Positions 20,564-30,717 are shown, counted from the stretch's first letter. The stretch: 56,341 nt of DNA from Bacillus sp. AFS037270 (GCF_002585305.1 NZ_NUNF01000024.1:92277-148617), one strand, 5' to 3'. Notes: generated by a model from the letters alone, not told the origin. Numbers and translations are program-made.

Positions 20564-21538
20564 ATGAAATATCGCAGACTTGGAAACAGCGGATTAAAGG
20601 TTAGTGAAATTGGTTTAGGAAGCTGGTTAACATATGGGAAGGCTGTCACTGACAATACGGCACATGACTGCATCCATAAAGCATATGAACTAGGTATTAA
20701 TTTTTTTGATACGGCAAATGCTTACGAAGGGGGGAAGGCAGAAGAGGTCCTTGGTGAAGCACTAAAAGTAATCCCTCGGAGCAGTTATGTAGTCGCCACA
20801 AAACTATTCTTCCCAATGGGGGATCGGCCAAATGAGCGCGGTCTATCAAGGAAGCATATCGTTGAACAATGTGATGCCAGTCTCAAGCGGCTCGGCCTAG
20901 ACTATATTGATTTGTACCAATGTCATCGCTTTGATCCAGAGGTACCAGTTGAGGAAACACTATATGCTTTAGATGATTTAATTAGGCAAGGGAAAATATT
21001 ATATGCAGGCGTCAGTGAATGGAGTGCTGCACAAATTGAAAATGCTGTGGGAATCGGTAAGGCCAATCACTTACGGCCGATTATCTCAAATCAGCCAATC
21101 TATAACATGTTGGAGAGATATATAGAAAAGGAAGTCCTGCCGGTTTGTACGGAAAAAGGTATTGGACAAATTGTCTTTTCACCGTTAGCCCAAGGGGTTT
21201 TAACAGGAAAGTATAAACCTAATACAGAAAAGCCTGAAGACAGCCGGGCAGCAAATGATTCGACTAACTGGGTCATTAATAGTTATTTCAGAAATGATGT
21301 TCTAGAATGTGTACAGCAATTGCATGGCGTGGCTGAAGAGTTAGGTGTAACATTAAGTCAGCTGGCACTCGCCTGGATTCTTCGTCATCCTAGTATTAGT
21401 TCGGCTATTATTGGGGCCAGCCGTCCACAGCAAGTGGAGGAGAATGTAAAAGCAGTTGATTTAGTATTAACACAGGATGTATTGGACGAGATCGAAAACA
21501 TACTTGAAAAGGTAAAAGATTTTGCTCCGTTAAGGTAG
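20564..21538 (+). CDS. Aldo/keto reductase (AKR6/7-like)
   Basis: NADPH-dependent oxidoreductase with a TIM barrel (324 aa). The family pattern is clear: LGNSGLKVSEIGLGSW, the catalytic Asp/Tyr in GINFFDTANAYEGGKAE, catalytic Lys in VVATKLF, LKRLGLDYIDLYQCHRFD, and the NADP-binding IIGASRPQQVEENVKAV near the C-terminus. It resembles the potassium-channel beta-subunit/YghZ group. Substrate is unknown; a sugar or sugar lactone is possible given the locus. GAAGGGG precedes the ATG. Confidence 0.87.
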   Translation: MKYRRLGNSGLKVSEIGLGSWLTYGKAVTDNTAHDCIHKAYELGINFFDTANAYEGGKAEEVLGEALKVIPRSSYVVATKLFFPMGDRPNERGLSRKHIVEQCDASLKRLGLDYIDLYQCHRFDPEVPVEETLYALDDLIRQGKILYAGVSEWSAAQIENAVGIGKANHLRPIISNQPIYNMLERYIEKEVLPVCTEKGIGQIVFSPLAQGVLTGKYKPNTEKPEDSRAANDSTNWVINSYFRNDVLECVQQLHGVAEELGVTLSQLALAWILRHPSISSAIIGASRPQQVEENVKAVDLVLTQDVLDEIENILEKVKDFAPLR

Positions 21539-21582
21539 ATGACATTGTATTAAACTATTTTAATAGAAAAAAGGTGGAATCT

Positions 21583-22431
21583 ATGGAAGCTATTTATAAA
21601 AGTGGAGAAGAATTAATGAATGAGGTAAGGAAGACAAAGATTTACGGAGAATCTGTTTCCTTTTGGAATTTAGGTCAAGCCGGTATCCTCTTAAAGGGAA
21701 CAGAAGAGAATGGGCTCCTTTGTATCGATCCTTATTTAAGCAGAAGTATTGAAGAACGGGACCCGAAGACTGAATTTAAGAGAGCTTTTCCATCGGTTGT
21801 TGACCCGGGAATGCTCAGAAATTTAGACGGTGTTTTAGTTACACATGGACATGATGATCATTTAGATCTATTAAGCATTAAAGAGATTGCAAGAGGTTCT
21901 GACTCCATGTTTGCAATCCCAACACCGCTCATCTCGTTAGTTCAAGAACATGTGGGAAAAAAATATATACACGCCGCTAAAGATGGTGAATCCTTTACTA
22001 TTAAAGGATTTGAAATTACACCCATTCCTGCGGCTCATACGGAATACGAAACGGATTCGTTAGGAAATCATACATTTTTAGGGTATTTCATAGAGGTCAA
22101 CGGAATTCGTCTATTTCACAGCGGGGATACAGTAGTGACACCTGAACTGATTGAAAAGGTTAAAGAATTTAAACCACATGTTGCTTTCTTGCCAATCAAT
22201 GGCGGAGACTATTTCCGCACTTCACGAGGAATTATTGGAAATATGAGTTTCAGAGAAGCAGCAGACTTTTCGGCAGCTGTTGGGGTAGACTTGATTGTTC
22301 CGATTCATTACGATATGTTTCCGAATAATCGAGAGAATCCTGCTTATTTTGTGGATTACTTGTTTCATCACTACCCTAACCAAAAATTCCACATGATGGT
22401 TCCAGGCGAAAGATTTATTTATCATAAATAA
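21583..22431 (+). CDS. UlaG-like metallo-beta-lactamase-fold hydrolase
   Basis: Metal-dependent hydrolase (282 aa). The HxHxDH motif is present as His88-Gly-His90-Asp-Asp92-His93, and later ligands are expected in LFHSGDT and IVPIHYDMF. The long N-terminal region and FWNLGQAGILLKG start resemble UlaG (L-ascorbate-6-phosphate lactonase). A lactonase role on a sugar-acid lactone is plausible with the neighbouring reductase but unproven. ATG 21583 follows AAGGTGG; GTG 21574 is within that site. Confidence 0.83.
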   Translation: MEAIYKSGEELMNEVRKTKIYGESVSFWNLGQAGILLKGTEENGLLCIDPYLSRSIEERDPKTEFKRAFPSVVDPGMLRNLDGVLVTHGHDDHLDLLSIKEIARGSDSMFAIPTPLISLVQEHVGKKYIHAAKDGESFTIKGFEITPIPAAHTEYETDSLGNHTFLGYFIEVNGIRLFHSGDTVVTPELIEKVKEFKPHVAFLPINGGDYFRTSRGIIGNMSFREAADFSAAVGVDLIVPIHYDMFPNNRENPAYFVDYLFHHYPNQKFHMMVPGERFIYHK

Positions 22432-22445
22432 TTTTCATAAAAGGG

Positions 22446-22472
22446 CATGCAGGCATTTGCATGATTTTTTTC
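22446..22472 (+). terminator. Probable terminator after the UlaG-like gene
   Basis: CATGCA (22446-22451) pairs with TGCATG (22458-22463) and is followed by a run of T. The stem is short, so strength is uncertain. Confidence 0.55.
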
Positions 22473-22531
22473 ATTAGATTAACTAAATAAATTTCGCGTC
22501 CTATATTGAAAATATAGGAAATTAGTAGTAA

Positions 22532-22568
22532 TGTTATAATTATTAATAAATTTATTAATGATTATTAA
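22532..22568 (+). promoter_or_regulatory. Promoter of the ArsR-type regulator with TTAAT palindromes
   Basis: An extended -10 (TGTTATAAT, 22532-22540) is followed immediately by the perfect 16-bp palindrome TTAATAAATTTATTAA (22543-22558). The latter overlaps a second dyad, TTAATGATTATTAA (22555-22568). Similar TTAAT-based dyads occur at the abnA and abnB promoters, so this is a candidate operator set for the regulator itself. Confidence 0.55.
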
Positions 22569-22582
22569 GGTGGAATTACTAC

Positions 22583-23521
22583 ATGAATTTAGACATATCT
22601 GAACAATCACTTCCTGTTTTTGAAGCGCTTGCAAGTAAGGTAAGAATGAAAATTATTCACCTTTTGGCGGAACAGCCTCGAAATGTAAAGGAACTCGCGC
22701 AAAGCTTAGAACTCACCAGCGCCATCATGACCATGCATGTAAAGAAATTAGAGAAAGCGGGAATCATCCAGTCGGAATTAGTCTCTGGTAAAGGTGGATT
22801 ACAAAAAAAGTGCTATCTTGTGACTGAAAAAATGGAAGTACTATTTCCATCAAAGGAACGTGAACTAAAGAAATTTCACGAAACAGAAGTGTCAGTTGGT
22901 CACTATACTGATTTTTCCATCGAACCAACCTGTGGAATTGCAACCACTGACACGATTATCGGAGAATTTGATGATCCAAGGTATTTTCTCTATCCTGACC
23001 GAATGAGTGCCAAGATTTTGTGGTTTGGGAAAGGGTATGTGGAATATAAGCTGCCTAACTTCTTGCTGGGCAATCAAGACCCAAGCGAACTTGAAATATC
23101 TTTAGAGCTTTCATCTGAGGCACCATTTACGAACAGTAATTGGCCTTCGGATATCCATTTTTACCTAAATAATGTCGTATTGGGGAAATGGACTAGTCCC
23201 GGAGATTTCGGCGATAGCAGAGGGAAATTCACACCTGACTGGTGGCCGAGTGAAGTCAATCAATATGGATTGCTAAAACGGCTCCGCATAACATCAGACG
23301 GTACCTATATGGATGGGCTAAAGATATCAGATGTTAGTCTTGATGATGTTAGTATTCGTGAGAAGCAATGGACGTTTCGGATTGCCGTCCTTGAAGAGAG
23401 CCAAAATGTCGGCGGGGTTACTCTATTTGGAACAGGCTTTGGCAATTATAATCAAGATATTCGTTTTCGCCTCTATTATAATGATAGTGAATTAACCAAA
23501 GAAGAGACAGAAAGACTTTAA
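22583..23521 (+). CDS. ArsR-type winged-helix regulator with large beta-rich C-terminal domain
   Basis: Probable transcription factor (312 aa). Residues 10-75 form an ArsR-like winged helix: FEALASKVRMKIIHLLAEQPRNVKELAQSLELTSAIMTMHVKKLEKAG. There is no metal-site Cys pattern, so metal sensing is unlikely. Residues 100-305 are rich in aromatic residues and beta-forming segments (FWTFRIAVLEES-like, LYYNDSELTK) and I guess a jelly-roll that binds a carbohydrate or glycan ligand. It lies between arabinose genes and the abnA/abnB pair, whose promoters share its upstream palindromes. Control of arabinanase expression is inference. Effector is unknown. Confidence 0.72.
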   Translation: MNLDISEQSLPVFEALASKVRMKIIHLLAEQPRNVKELAQSLELTSAIMTMHVKKLEKAGIIQSELVSGKGGLQKKCYLVTEKMEVLFPSKERELKKFHETEVSVGHYTDFSIEPTCGIATTDTIIGEFDDPRYFLYPDRMSAKILWFGKGYVEYKLPNFLLGNQDPSELEISLELSSEAPFTNSNWPSDIHFYLNNVVLGKWTSPGDFGDSRGKFTPDWWPSEVNQYGLLKRLRITSDGTYMDGLKISDVSLDDVSIREKQWTFRIAVLEESQNVGGVTLFGTGFGNYNQDIRFRLYYNDSELTKEETERL

Positions 23522-23522
23522 G

Positions 23523-23645
23523 AAAAGCGCAAGCGCCTTGATCAGCCCCGACAAGCATAAGACGAGCCGGCCGAAAGGTTGTTTTTTAACCTTTTGGACG
23601 GATTGGCTTGTGACCTCGAGGGGCTAGGCGCTGGAGCTGGACAAT
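23523..23645. repeat. Bacillus-type dispersed palindromic repeat
   Basis: A GC-richer block of about 120 bp beginning GCGCAAGCGCC and ending GGCGCTGGAGCTGGAC. AGCCCC near the start pairs with GGGGCT near the end, and CCGAAAGGTT/AACCTTTTGG forms an inner hairpin. I recognise this sequence type (GCGC..CAGCCCCGACAAGCATAAGACGAGCC .. GACCTCGAGGGGCTAGGCGCTGGAGC) as a frequent intergenic repeat in Bacillus genomes. Only one copy is present in the window. It lies between two convergent genes. Confidence 0.75.
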
Positions 23646-23680
23646 TCCCAAAGTCGAAACTTTTATTCTCTCTTATCTTA

Positions 23681-23722
23681 AAAAAAAATCGTATGGATAC
23701 TGGATATCCATACGATTTTTTT
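23681..23722. terminator. Bidirectional terminator between the ArsR-type gene and abnA
   Basis: An 18-bp perfect stem (core ATCGTATGGATA / TATCCATACGAT) is flanked by an A-run on one side and a T-run on the other, so it can stop transcription from both converging genes. Confidence 0.9.
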
Positions 23723-23732
23723 ATTTTGGAAA

Positions 23733-26294
23733 CTATTTGTTCTGTGCTAAGTTTGTTACTTGATTAGGAGTCAAGGCGCCATTATAGACTTTCAATTCAT
23801 CCATTAAGCCTTTAAATGGAGTATCCCACCAGTTGACACCTAGGCTGAAGCTGGCGTTGTTTGTCGTAAAAATATTCGAGAAGTTTGTACCTGTAAACCT
23901 CTCAACACCGTTCACGTACACCTTAATCGTTCCGTTATCAACGGTAAATGCTAAATGTGTCCATTCACCGGTCTTAATTGTTAACCCTGAAGAAGCATCG
24001 TACCATTTGGCACTGCCAGACCAGACCATCGTGTTCCCGCCAGCTGGACCGTTTGGAACAAGGCTGACCCAGCTATTAGGGTCTGTTGCACCAAAGAAGG
24101 TGGTTGTATACATGGTTAATTGTTCAGGTTTTAACCATAGTGATACAGAATATTGGTTGCTTGAGATTAATCCGTTTGGTAAGCGAATACCAGAGGCACC
24201 ATTAAAGACGGCAGCTTCGCCGCTTTTACCAGCAGCGTAAGAAATAGTCCCGCCTGTATTATCAATTCGATTACCAGTAATGCTTCCTGGCCCAAATGTA
24301 CCCGTTTTCTCATTCAGGTTATTTTCAAAGGAATATTGAGCTGCTAAGCCAGCCTCTTGATATGGCAGTACCTTAATCGTAAAGACTTTTTTGTCGGTTA
24401 CATCCCCTTTGGTAATCGTTGCTGTAAGTGTAGCTGTAACAGGTTCTGAACCTGCTTCTGGACGAGTAATAACCCCAGTATTCGTTACAACATTTGCATT
24501 TGTAGTTTCCCAAGAGATCGTTGTGTGGCGAGTACCTTCTGTTGGAAGCGTTAAGTTTGAAATAACATTTTCTGTATCACCGAGATTTAGGTCATTCGCA
24601 ACATCGGAAACCACTTCTTGATCTGTTTTATCTGCTAATTTACTTCCCCAAATAGAAATTCCTTCATTTGAAAGGGCGGTAAATGTCATTACATTACTTT
24701 TTGAAACAGGATCCCATTCTCTAACGAATACTCCGTTATAAGTATGTCCATCAACAGTTATTTCCGCTTGATTATGGCTGGTTTTCTTCCAAGTACCAGT
24801 TACATCACCAGAAATCGTTCCATCTTCATTTAAGTGAATGAAAACAGATTTATTAATAGCAGCTGAATAATCTTTTCCTTGGTTAATAAATTGATAGTCG
24901 CCAATTAGGTCTTGTTTATTAACCTTGTCTAATGTTTCACCAGTGTAGCGGTATGGTGCAACCACTGGCCAGCCGTCTTTATTCATAAACATCTGGTGAA
25001 CTCGGACTTCATGATACTCTCCTGATTGTGGGAAGCGGCTGTGGAAAACCAAAAACTGCTGTCCCGTTTTCGGATCTAAGTAAACAGAGTTGTGTCCTGG
25101 AGAAAGATAACCAACACCGATTCCTGTTCCAGGGTCGCCCACTTTTCGTTCAAATAAGAAGTTCCCCATGATTTTATTTCCATAAGGGGTATTTGCGACA
25201 TCACTTGGTAAAACGGCATTTTGTCCGGAGGCATCTACATAAGGGCCATCTGGGCTCTTAGAACGGAACTGTCTCATGTTATAGCCGCCGTCAGCACCTA
25301 ACCAGCCATACGTTACGTATAAATAATAGTAGTCAGTGTTCTTATCATAAATAACATAAGGGCCTTCACCGGATTTATAATATCCGCCAGAAATTTTTGT
25401 GCCAAAATAACGGTCAACTAGACGGCCGTCAGCGGTTTTTCCATCCTTGCCAGGATAAATGGCCTTACCTGTTTTTTCATCAATCTGAAGGACATAAATA
25501 CCACCAGACCAAGATCCATAAGTCATCCATAGTTTTCCATCCTTATCATAAAACACGGTGGAGTCAATGGCATTTGGGAAATTGTAATTATTGAAAGATC
25601 CATTCGTATTAAACCAATCATCGCTTGGACCTTCTAATGTACCGTTATCTACAAGCTGCTTAATATTTGTATTGGTCCACTTCTTATTCACATTACTGTT
25701 GGCATCCTTCGCATCATTCTTTGTAAAACCAGAATAGACGATGGTGTCAACGTACTTGTAAGGCCCTTCAATATTTTGCGATACGGCAAAACCAATCGCA
25801 GAACGGATATACGTAGAGGAAGCACTATAATAAATCATATAGGCACCCTTTGTTCCATCTTGATTAACATAGTTTTTGTTATAGAAAACATCCGGGGCCC
25901 AAACCGCAAAGCCGCCTTTACTGTCAGAATCGTTTTCACCGGCCCATTTAAAAGAACCAGCAAGATTCTTTGATAAATCACCATATATCGCATTATTAGG
26001 TGTTGTATACCCATTCGTAAAGGTTTGCCAATGAATCAAATCAGTTGATTTGGCTGCCTCAATGTGGGAGCCGAAAACATAAAAAGTATCACCATCTTTT
26101 ACAATGGAAGGGTCATGTACAGATACATTTTGAAAATTTGGATCTTCACCTGGATAGTCAAGGTGTGGTTTATTGCTGTTTTCACTTGGCTGAGCAGTAG
26201 ATTGTGCAGCTGTTTTCCCAAATACTGAAATTGGGATGATTAATAAAAGTGTTAAGAACATAAAGGCAAATTTTTGAAGCATGCGTTTATTCAT
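23733..26294 (-). CDS. abnA: Secreted four-domain endo-1,5-alpha-L-arabinanase AbnA
   Basis: Extracellular arabinanase (853 aa) that degrades arabinan to oligomers. It has a signal peptide (about 1-30) and a GH43 domain (about 45-450) with Asp61 in HDPS, Asp244 in NAIDS and Glu310 in GEGPY. A GH43_C barrel follows (463-553), then an atrophied bacterial Ig-like domain (about 556-643) and a C-terminal LamG/concanavalin-like domain (about 649-850) that probably binds polysaccharide. Length and plan match AbnA of Geobacillus stearothermophilus (848 aa). It is divergent from abnB across a 364-bp control region with a cre site and TTAAT palindromes. Confidence 0.92.
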   Translation of the reverse strand: MNKRMLQKFAFMFLTLLLIIPISVFGKTAAQSTAQPSENSNKPHLDYPGEDPNFQNVSVHDPSIVKDGDTFYVFGSHIEAAKSTDLIHWQTFTNGYTTPNNAIYGDLSKNLAGSFKWAGENDSDSKGGFAVWAPDVFYNKNYVNQDGTKGAYMIYYSASSTYIRSAIGFAVSQNIEGPYKYVDTIVYSGFTKNDAKDANSNVNKKWTNTNIKQLVDNGTLEGPSDDWFNTNGSFNNYNFPNAIDSTVFYDKDGKLWMTYGSWSGGIYVLQIDEKTGKAIYPGKDGKTADGRLVDRYFGTKISGGYYKSGEGPYVIYDKNTDYYYLYVTYGWLGADGGYNMRQFRSKSPDGPYVDASGQNAVLPSDVANTPYGNKIMGNFLFERKVGDPGTGIGVGYLSPGHNSVYLDPKTGQQFLVFHSRFPQSGEYHEVRVHQMFMNKDGWPVVAPYRYTGETLDKVNKQDLIGDYQFINQGKDYSAAINKSVFIHLNEDGTISGDVTGTWKKTSHNQAEITVDGHTYNGVFVREWDPVSKSNVMTFTALSNEGISIWGSKLADKTDQEVVSDVANDLNLGDTENVISNLTLPTEGTRHTTISWETTNANVVTNTGVITRPEAGSEPVTATLTATITKGDVTDKKVFTIKVLPYQEAGLAAQYSFENNLNEKTGTFGPGSITGNRIDNTGGTISYAAGKSGEAAVFNGASGIRLPNGLISSNQYSVSLWLKPEQLTMYTTTFFGATDPNSWVSLVPNGPAGGNTMVWSGSAKWYDASSGLTIKTGEWTHLAFTVDNGTIKVYVNGVERFTGTNFSNIFTTNNASFSLGVNWWDTPFKGLMDELKVYNGALTPNQVTNLAQNK

Positions 26295-26383
26295 TAAAAT
26301 TTCTCCTTTCTTTATGTACGATAAAAGAAAATCGTCCCCAAGCTGCGTCTAGAAATCACCACCATTTAGTAGATTGATAACCT

Positions 26384-26399
26384 TTTTAACCGCTTACAA
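26384..26399 (-). promoter_or_regulatory. Putative cre (CcpA) site of abnA
   Basis: The minus strand reads TTGTAAGCGGTTAAAA, fitting WTGNAANCGNWNNCWW at 15 of 16 positions. It lies about 90 bp upstream of the abnA start. Confidence 0.6.
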
Positions 26400-26404
26400 A
26401 TATC

Positions 26405-26436
26405 ATTAATATTAATATAAATATTAATGAATTAAT
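26405..26436. promoter_or_regulatory. Cluster of TTAAT dyads upstream of abnA
   Basis: Three overlapping dyads are seen: ATTAATATTAAT (26405-26416, perfect), TTAATATAAATATTAA (26412-26427, 7-bp arms) and ATTAATGAATTAAT (26423-26436, 6-bp arms). They resemble the dyads upstream of the ArsR-type gene. AT-richness raises the chance of coincidence. Confidence 0.5.
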
Positions 26437-26590
26437 AGTAATATAAAATAATTAATTCCTCATGGGTCTTTTCTCTTATTTTTAAAAAATGGAAAGTAAA
26501 ATCTAATTGGAATGAGGTGGGAAATTTTGGTACAAGATGTAGGAATTTTTAAGTAGATTAGTCATAACCTCTTCTTATTATTTAGTTAAT

Positions 26591-26630
26591 TTGTTAATAT
26601 TATTATTAATTGTATAATTAATATATTAAT
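26591..26630 (+). promoter_or_regulatory. abnB promoter with TTAAT dyads
   Basis: TTGTTA (26591-26596), a 16-bp spacer and TATAAT (26613-26618) form a promoter. A dyad TTAATATTATTATTAA fills the spacer (26594-26609), and the perfect 14-bp palindrome ATTAATATATTAAT (26617-26630) abuts the -10, followed by GATTTA as at the ArsR-type promoter. Confidence 0.55.
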
Positions 26631-26652
26631 GATTTAGCGGAAAGGGGAATAA

Positions 26653-27600
<948 letters not shown>

Positions 27601-27616
27601 GTTAATGAGAAAGTAG

Positions 27617-27650
27617 AAAAACTCACCAAAACTGTCTTTTGGTGAGTTTT
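27617..27650. terminator. Bidirectional terminator between abnB and the AraC-type gene
   Basis: AAAACTCACCAAAA (27617-27630) pairs perfectly with TTTTGGTGAGTTTT (27637-27650). The A- and T-ended stem serves both converging genes. Confidence 0.85.
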
Positions 27651-27722
27651 AGTCTGCTGTTTTTAAGGCATTTTGAAATCATCAGTAGTAAAGTCAGTTT
27701 ATGTATCTAAGGATAATAGCTT

Positions 27723-28622
27723 TTATTCCCGATTCAAGGGGATACGATGATATGCTTGGCGATATTCTGTTGGAGTAACTTTTTCGTACTTTTTAAAGAG
27801 TCGCATAAAATATCTTTCGTCATTAATTCCGATTAAGTGGGCGATTTTTCCAATATTCATATTTGTGCTAATGAGTAAATCTTTAGCTTTTGATAATTTA
27901 AGAATATGGATATATTCTTGTACGTTCATGCCGGTACTAGTTTTAAAAAAACGAGATAAATAATCCCTATTATAATTAAAGGTTTTGGCAATAGAGTTAG
28001 TGGAAATATAATTATCCAATGCATTTACACGAATCCATTCTAATATTTTTACTAGTTTGCTGTCTGAATACGTACTATTTAAAGGATCCTGAAAGTTTGT
28101 AATGGTTTGTTCTGATAATTCTATAAGTAAAGAGGTGGTTAGATAACTGGCTGCATAACGATTAAAGTAGTTTGCATGTGCTACATCCAATATTTGATTA
28201 CATAGGATATTGATTCTATCAATCCGCTTTGGGGTTGAATAGATGGGTAATAATATGGAATGATTTGATTCCTTGGCGTAAGGATTAGATTGAAGAATTT
28301 TAGCTTGGTTTCCCATAGACATCTCATCCATTATTGTTAGATCGTCCGGCAAAAGTACATGAAACCAATAGAAGGAAAGTCCTGCCTGGCACTCCTCATA
28401 GCCTAAGTGGAGCTGATTTGGCAGCACAAATAACACATCACCCGGTTTAACCTCATACTCTATCCCATTACATTCCATATATAGTATTTCATTTATGCCA
28501 ATAATAATTTCGCAAAGAGGCATTGTTCGTTTCATATGAGTAAAAGGTTCAGTGGAAATTAATTTACCACCAAGAACAAATTCAATTGGGGAGCTAACAT
28601 TCATTTTCAGGTATTCTGTCAT
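27723..28622 (-). CDS. AraC-family transcriptional regulator
   Basis: Sugar-responsive regulator (299 aa). The N-terminal half is a cupin-like sensor with VKPGDVLFVLPNQLHLGY. The C-terminal 100 residues hold two helix-turn-helix units, TNSIAKTFNYNRDYLSRFFKTSTG and GKIAHLIGINDERYFMRLFKKYEKVTPTEYR. I choose the ATG at 28622, preceded by GAAGAGGAG, over an upstream in-frame ATG at 28655. It is divergent from the LplABC-like importer/GH127 operon and is its likely activator; the inducer is probably a beta-arabinoside or oligomer, by inference. Confidence 0.87.
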   Translation of the reverse strand: MTEYLKMNVSSPIEFVLGGKLISTEPFTHMKRTMPLCEIIIGINEILYMECNGIEYEVKPGDVLFVLPNQLHLGYEECQAGLSFYWFHVLLPDDLTIMDEMSMGNQAKILQSNPYAKESNHSILLPIYSTPKRIDRINILCNQILDVAHANYFNRYAASYLTTSLLIELSEQTITNFQDPLNSTYSDSKLVKILEWIRVNALDNYISTNSIAKTFNYNRDYLSRFFKTSTGMNVQEYIHILKLSKAKDLLISTNMNIGKIAHLIGINDERYFMRLFKKYEKVTPTEYRQAYHRIPLNRE

Positions 28623-29083
28623 AAATTTCTCCTCTTCATGCCTGAAAGATTTCATAACTCTATTTTTCTTATTCTTATTACACTATTATAATTATAAATT
28701 TTTATATAGTCAATTTTGTCCACCAAATATACTTTGTTGGTTACTGACAGTATATAGACCCAATGGTATTCTTAAATCAATAAATGTAAGTGTTTACAAC
28801 ACGATTGAGAGCGGAAGAAATAAAAAGACTATAATAGGGGAGGTATATTCAGGAAGTGAAGGATATCCACTATTAATGGAATAAAGACTGTTGACTTTAG
28901 TCAGGAAAGTCCATTTATTTGATCTGCTTTTGAAGAGCAATGACTCCGTGACGATGATTTTGAAAAGGATAACAGAAATACCAATTGTAGAGTTTTTTGT
29001 ACAGGTAGTAATAGTTTTATATGGGCAATTCTACAAGAAAACATAAAGATTGTTTCTATAAATCATAGAAAAGGAGAAATCAT
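28623..29083. promoter_or_regulatory. Divergent AraC-regulator / importer control region
   Basis: A 461-bp gene-free region. It contains a cre-like palindrome TGTAAGTGTTTACA (28785-28798) and an inverted repeat TTGTAGA (28985-28991) / TCTACAA (29030-29036) close to the importer gene, which may be a regulator site. I could not assign clear -35/-10 elements. Confidence 0.55.
28785..28798. promoter_or_regulatory. Putative cre (CcpA) site of the importer/GH127 operon
   Basis: TGTAAGTGTTTACA matches the palindromic cre consensus TGWNANCGNTNWCA at 13 of 14 positions (T for the central C). It lies in the control region shared by the AraC-type gene and the importer operon. Confidence 0.6.
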
Positions 29084-30706
29084 ATGAGAAAGAAAAAGTT
29101 TGTAAAAGGTTTTCTGGCACTGTCATTATCTGCCTCTGTATTAGCTGCTTGTTCCAATGATAAAGCATCTACTGAGGGAAAGGCAGCAAGCGGCGGTACA
29201 ACAAAAGATGGTAAGGTACAATTAACGGCTCTTATTACAAAACATCCGTTAACACAAGATCTTTCAAAAATGGAATGGTTAAAAGAAGCAGAAAAACGTG
29301 CTGGTGTGGAAATTAAGTGGCAGCAGGTTACCGCTGACTGGGGGCAGAAAAAGGGGACCTTACTTGCCAGCGGCGATATTCCTGACTTAATTGTAGGACC
29401 AAACGCCATTACTGACGCAGACTATGTCCAGTATAATGGCTTATTTGAGGATTTATCTGATGATATGAAGAGTCTTCCAAATGTTGAGAAAATGTTTGAA
29501 GAAAAACCGGAAACAAAAGGAATTGCAACACAACTTGATGGGAACATTTATGGTCTTCCTAAGTACCAAAGATTCTGGCCGGGTACTGCAACAAGAATGT
29601 TTATTAACCAAAAATGGTTAGACAAAGTCGGGATGAAGATGCCGACAACATGGGATGAATTATATGATGTTTTGGTAGCGTTTAAGGAAAAAGATCCTAA
29701 CGGCAATGGAAAACAAGATGAAATCCCAATGGACTTTGGAGCAAACTATGCCGGATTCTTTACACCTTCCATGCTACTTGGAAGCGAGGGAATTACTTTA
29801 ACAGATGCCGCTCCTTTTGGTTACTTCGTGGAAAATGGCAAGGTCAAAAACTACCTTCAGGATGAGCGATACAAAAAATTAATTGAATTTTTGCACAAAT
29901 GCTACGCAGCAGGCTTAATTAATAAGGAAGTATTCACTCAGGATTACACTAAATTCCAATCCGTTGCTCGTGGTACTGGGGATGTTGCAAAGGTTGGATT
30001 TAGCTGGGGCTGGGAAGTTACAGACCGATTTGGTAACCAATTGGCACCACAATATACATCAATGCCACAACTAAAAGTATCTGCTGATTCTACCGCTAAG
30101 TTATCTTGGGACTACGATTATAATGCATTAAACTATGGTGCAAACATGGTTTCGGTATCTGCGAAGAGTCAGCATAAAGATGCTGTATTGAAATTTATTA
30201 ATGAATTGTATGATCCGAAAGTAAGTATGCAGGTGTTATTTGGTTCACTAGGCACCAATATTGCGGATAATGGGGACGGTACATACAAGGTATTACAGCC
30301 GCAAGATTCCAAAATGGATCCGGGTACATGGAAATGGACTTCTACTTGGGCAGATAACGGACCAATGTATATTTCCGATGATTTAAAATTAACTCTTGGA
30401 ACTGATATGCAATCTGTGGGAAAACAAACGGAACCTCTAGATCCTGTTTTAAATTCAATCGATAAGAATAAAGACCTTCTGCCTAGTATGTTTATGAAAT
30501 ACAGTAAAGAGGACAATTCCAAATTAAGTTTAAACAATACGAACCTTGATACCTTAGCCAAAGCAAAATTTTCACAATGGATTACTAAAGGCGGTATTGA
30601 AAAAGAGTGGGATAGCTATTTGAAAAATGTCAAGAAGACCGGTTTAGAAGAAAATCTTAAAATTATGCAAAAAAACTACGACAAATATATGAGCAGTCAA
30701 AAGTAA
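29084..30706 (+). CDS. LplA-like carbohydrate ABC transporter, substrate-binding lipoprotein
   Basis: Extracellular solute-binding lipoprotein (540 aa). The signal peptide ends SASVLAAC with Cys23 as the lipidated residue. The mature protein is of the long type found with LplB/YtcP permeases, with IPDLIVGPNAITDADYVQYNGLFEDLS and GNIYGLPKYQRFWPG. Substrate is unknown; the neighbouring GH127-type enzyme suggests an L-arabinofuranose-containing oligomer. A hairpin with a T-run follows the gene, which would allow more binding protein than permease to be made. Confidence 0.88.
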   Translation: MRKKKFVKGFLALSLSASVLAACSNDKASTEGKAASGGTTKDGKVQLTALITKHPLTQDLSKMEWLKEAEKRAGVEIKWQQVTADWGQKKGTLLASGDIPDLIVGPNAITDADYVQYNGLFEDLSDDMKSLPNVEKMFEEKPETKGIATQLDGNIYGLPKYQRFWPGTATRMFINQKWLDKVGMKMPTTWDELYDVLVAFKEKDPNGNGKQDEIPMDFGANYAGFFTPSMLLGSEGITLTDAAPFGYFVENGKVKNYLQDERYKKLIEFLHKCYAAGLINKEVFTQDYTKFQSVARGTGDVAKVGFSWGWEVTDRFGNQLAPQYTSMPQLKVSADSTAKLSWDYDYNALNYGANMVSVSAKSQHKDAVLKFINELYDPKVSMQVLFGSLGTNIADNGDGTYKVLQPQDSKMDPGTWKWTSTWADNGPMYISDDLKLTLGTDMQSVGKQTEPLDPVLNSIDKNKDLLPSMFMKYSKEDNSKLSLNNTNLDTLAKAKFSQWITKGGIEKEWDSYLKNVKKTGLEENLKIMQKNYDKYMSSQK

Positions 30707-30717
30707 ATATTTATAGG

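Noticed and set aside
28552..28884. 110-codon plus-strand ORF in the AraC-regulator upstream region
   Set aside because: Overlaps the regulator's 5' end on the other strand, has no ribosome-binding site and low-complexity content; the region looks regulatory.
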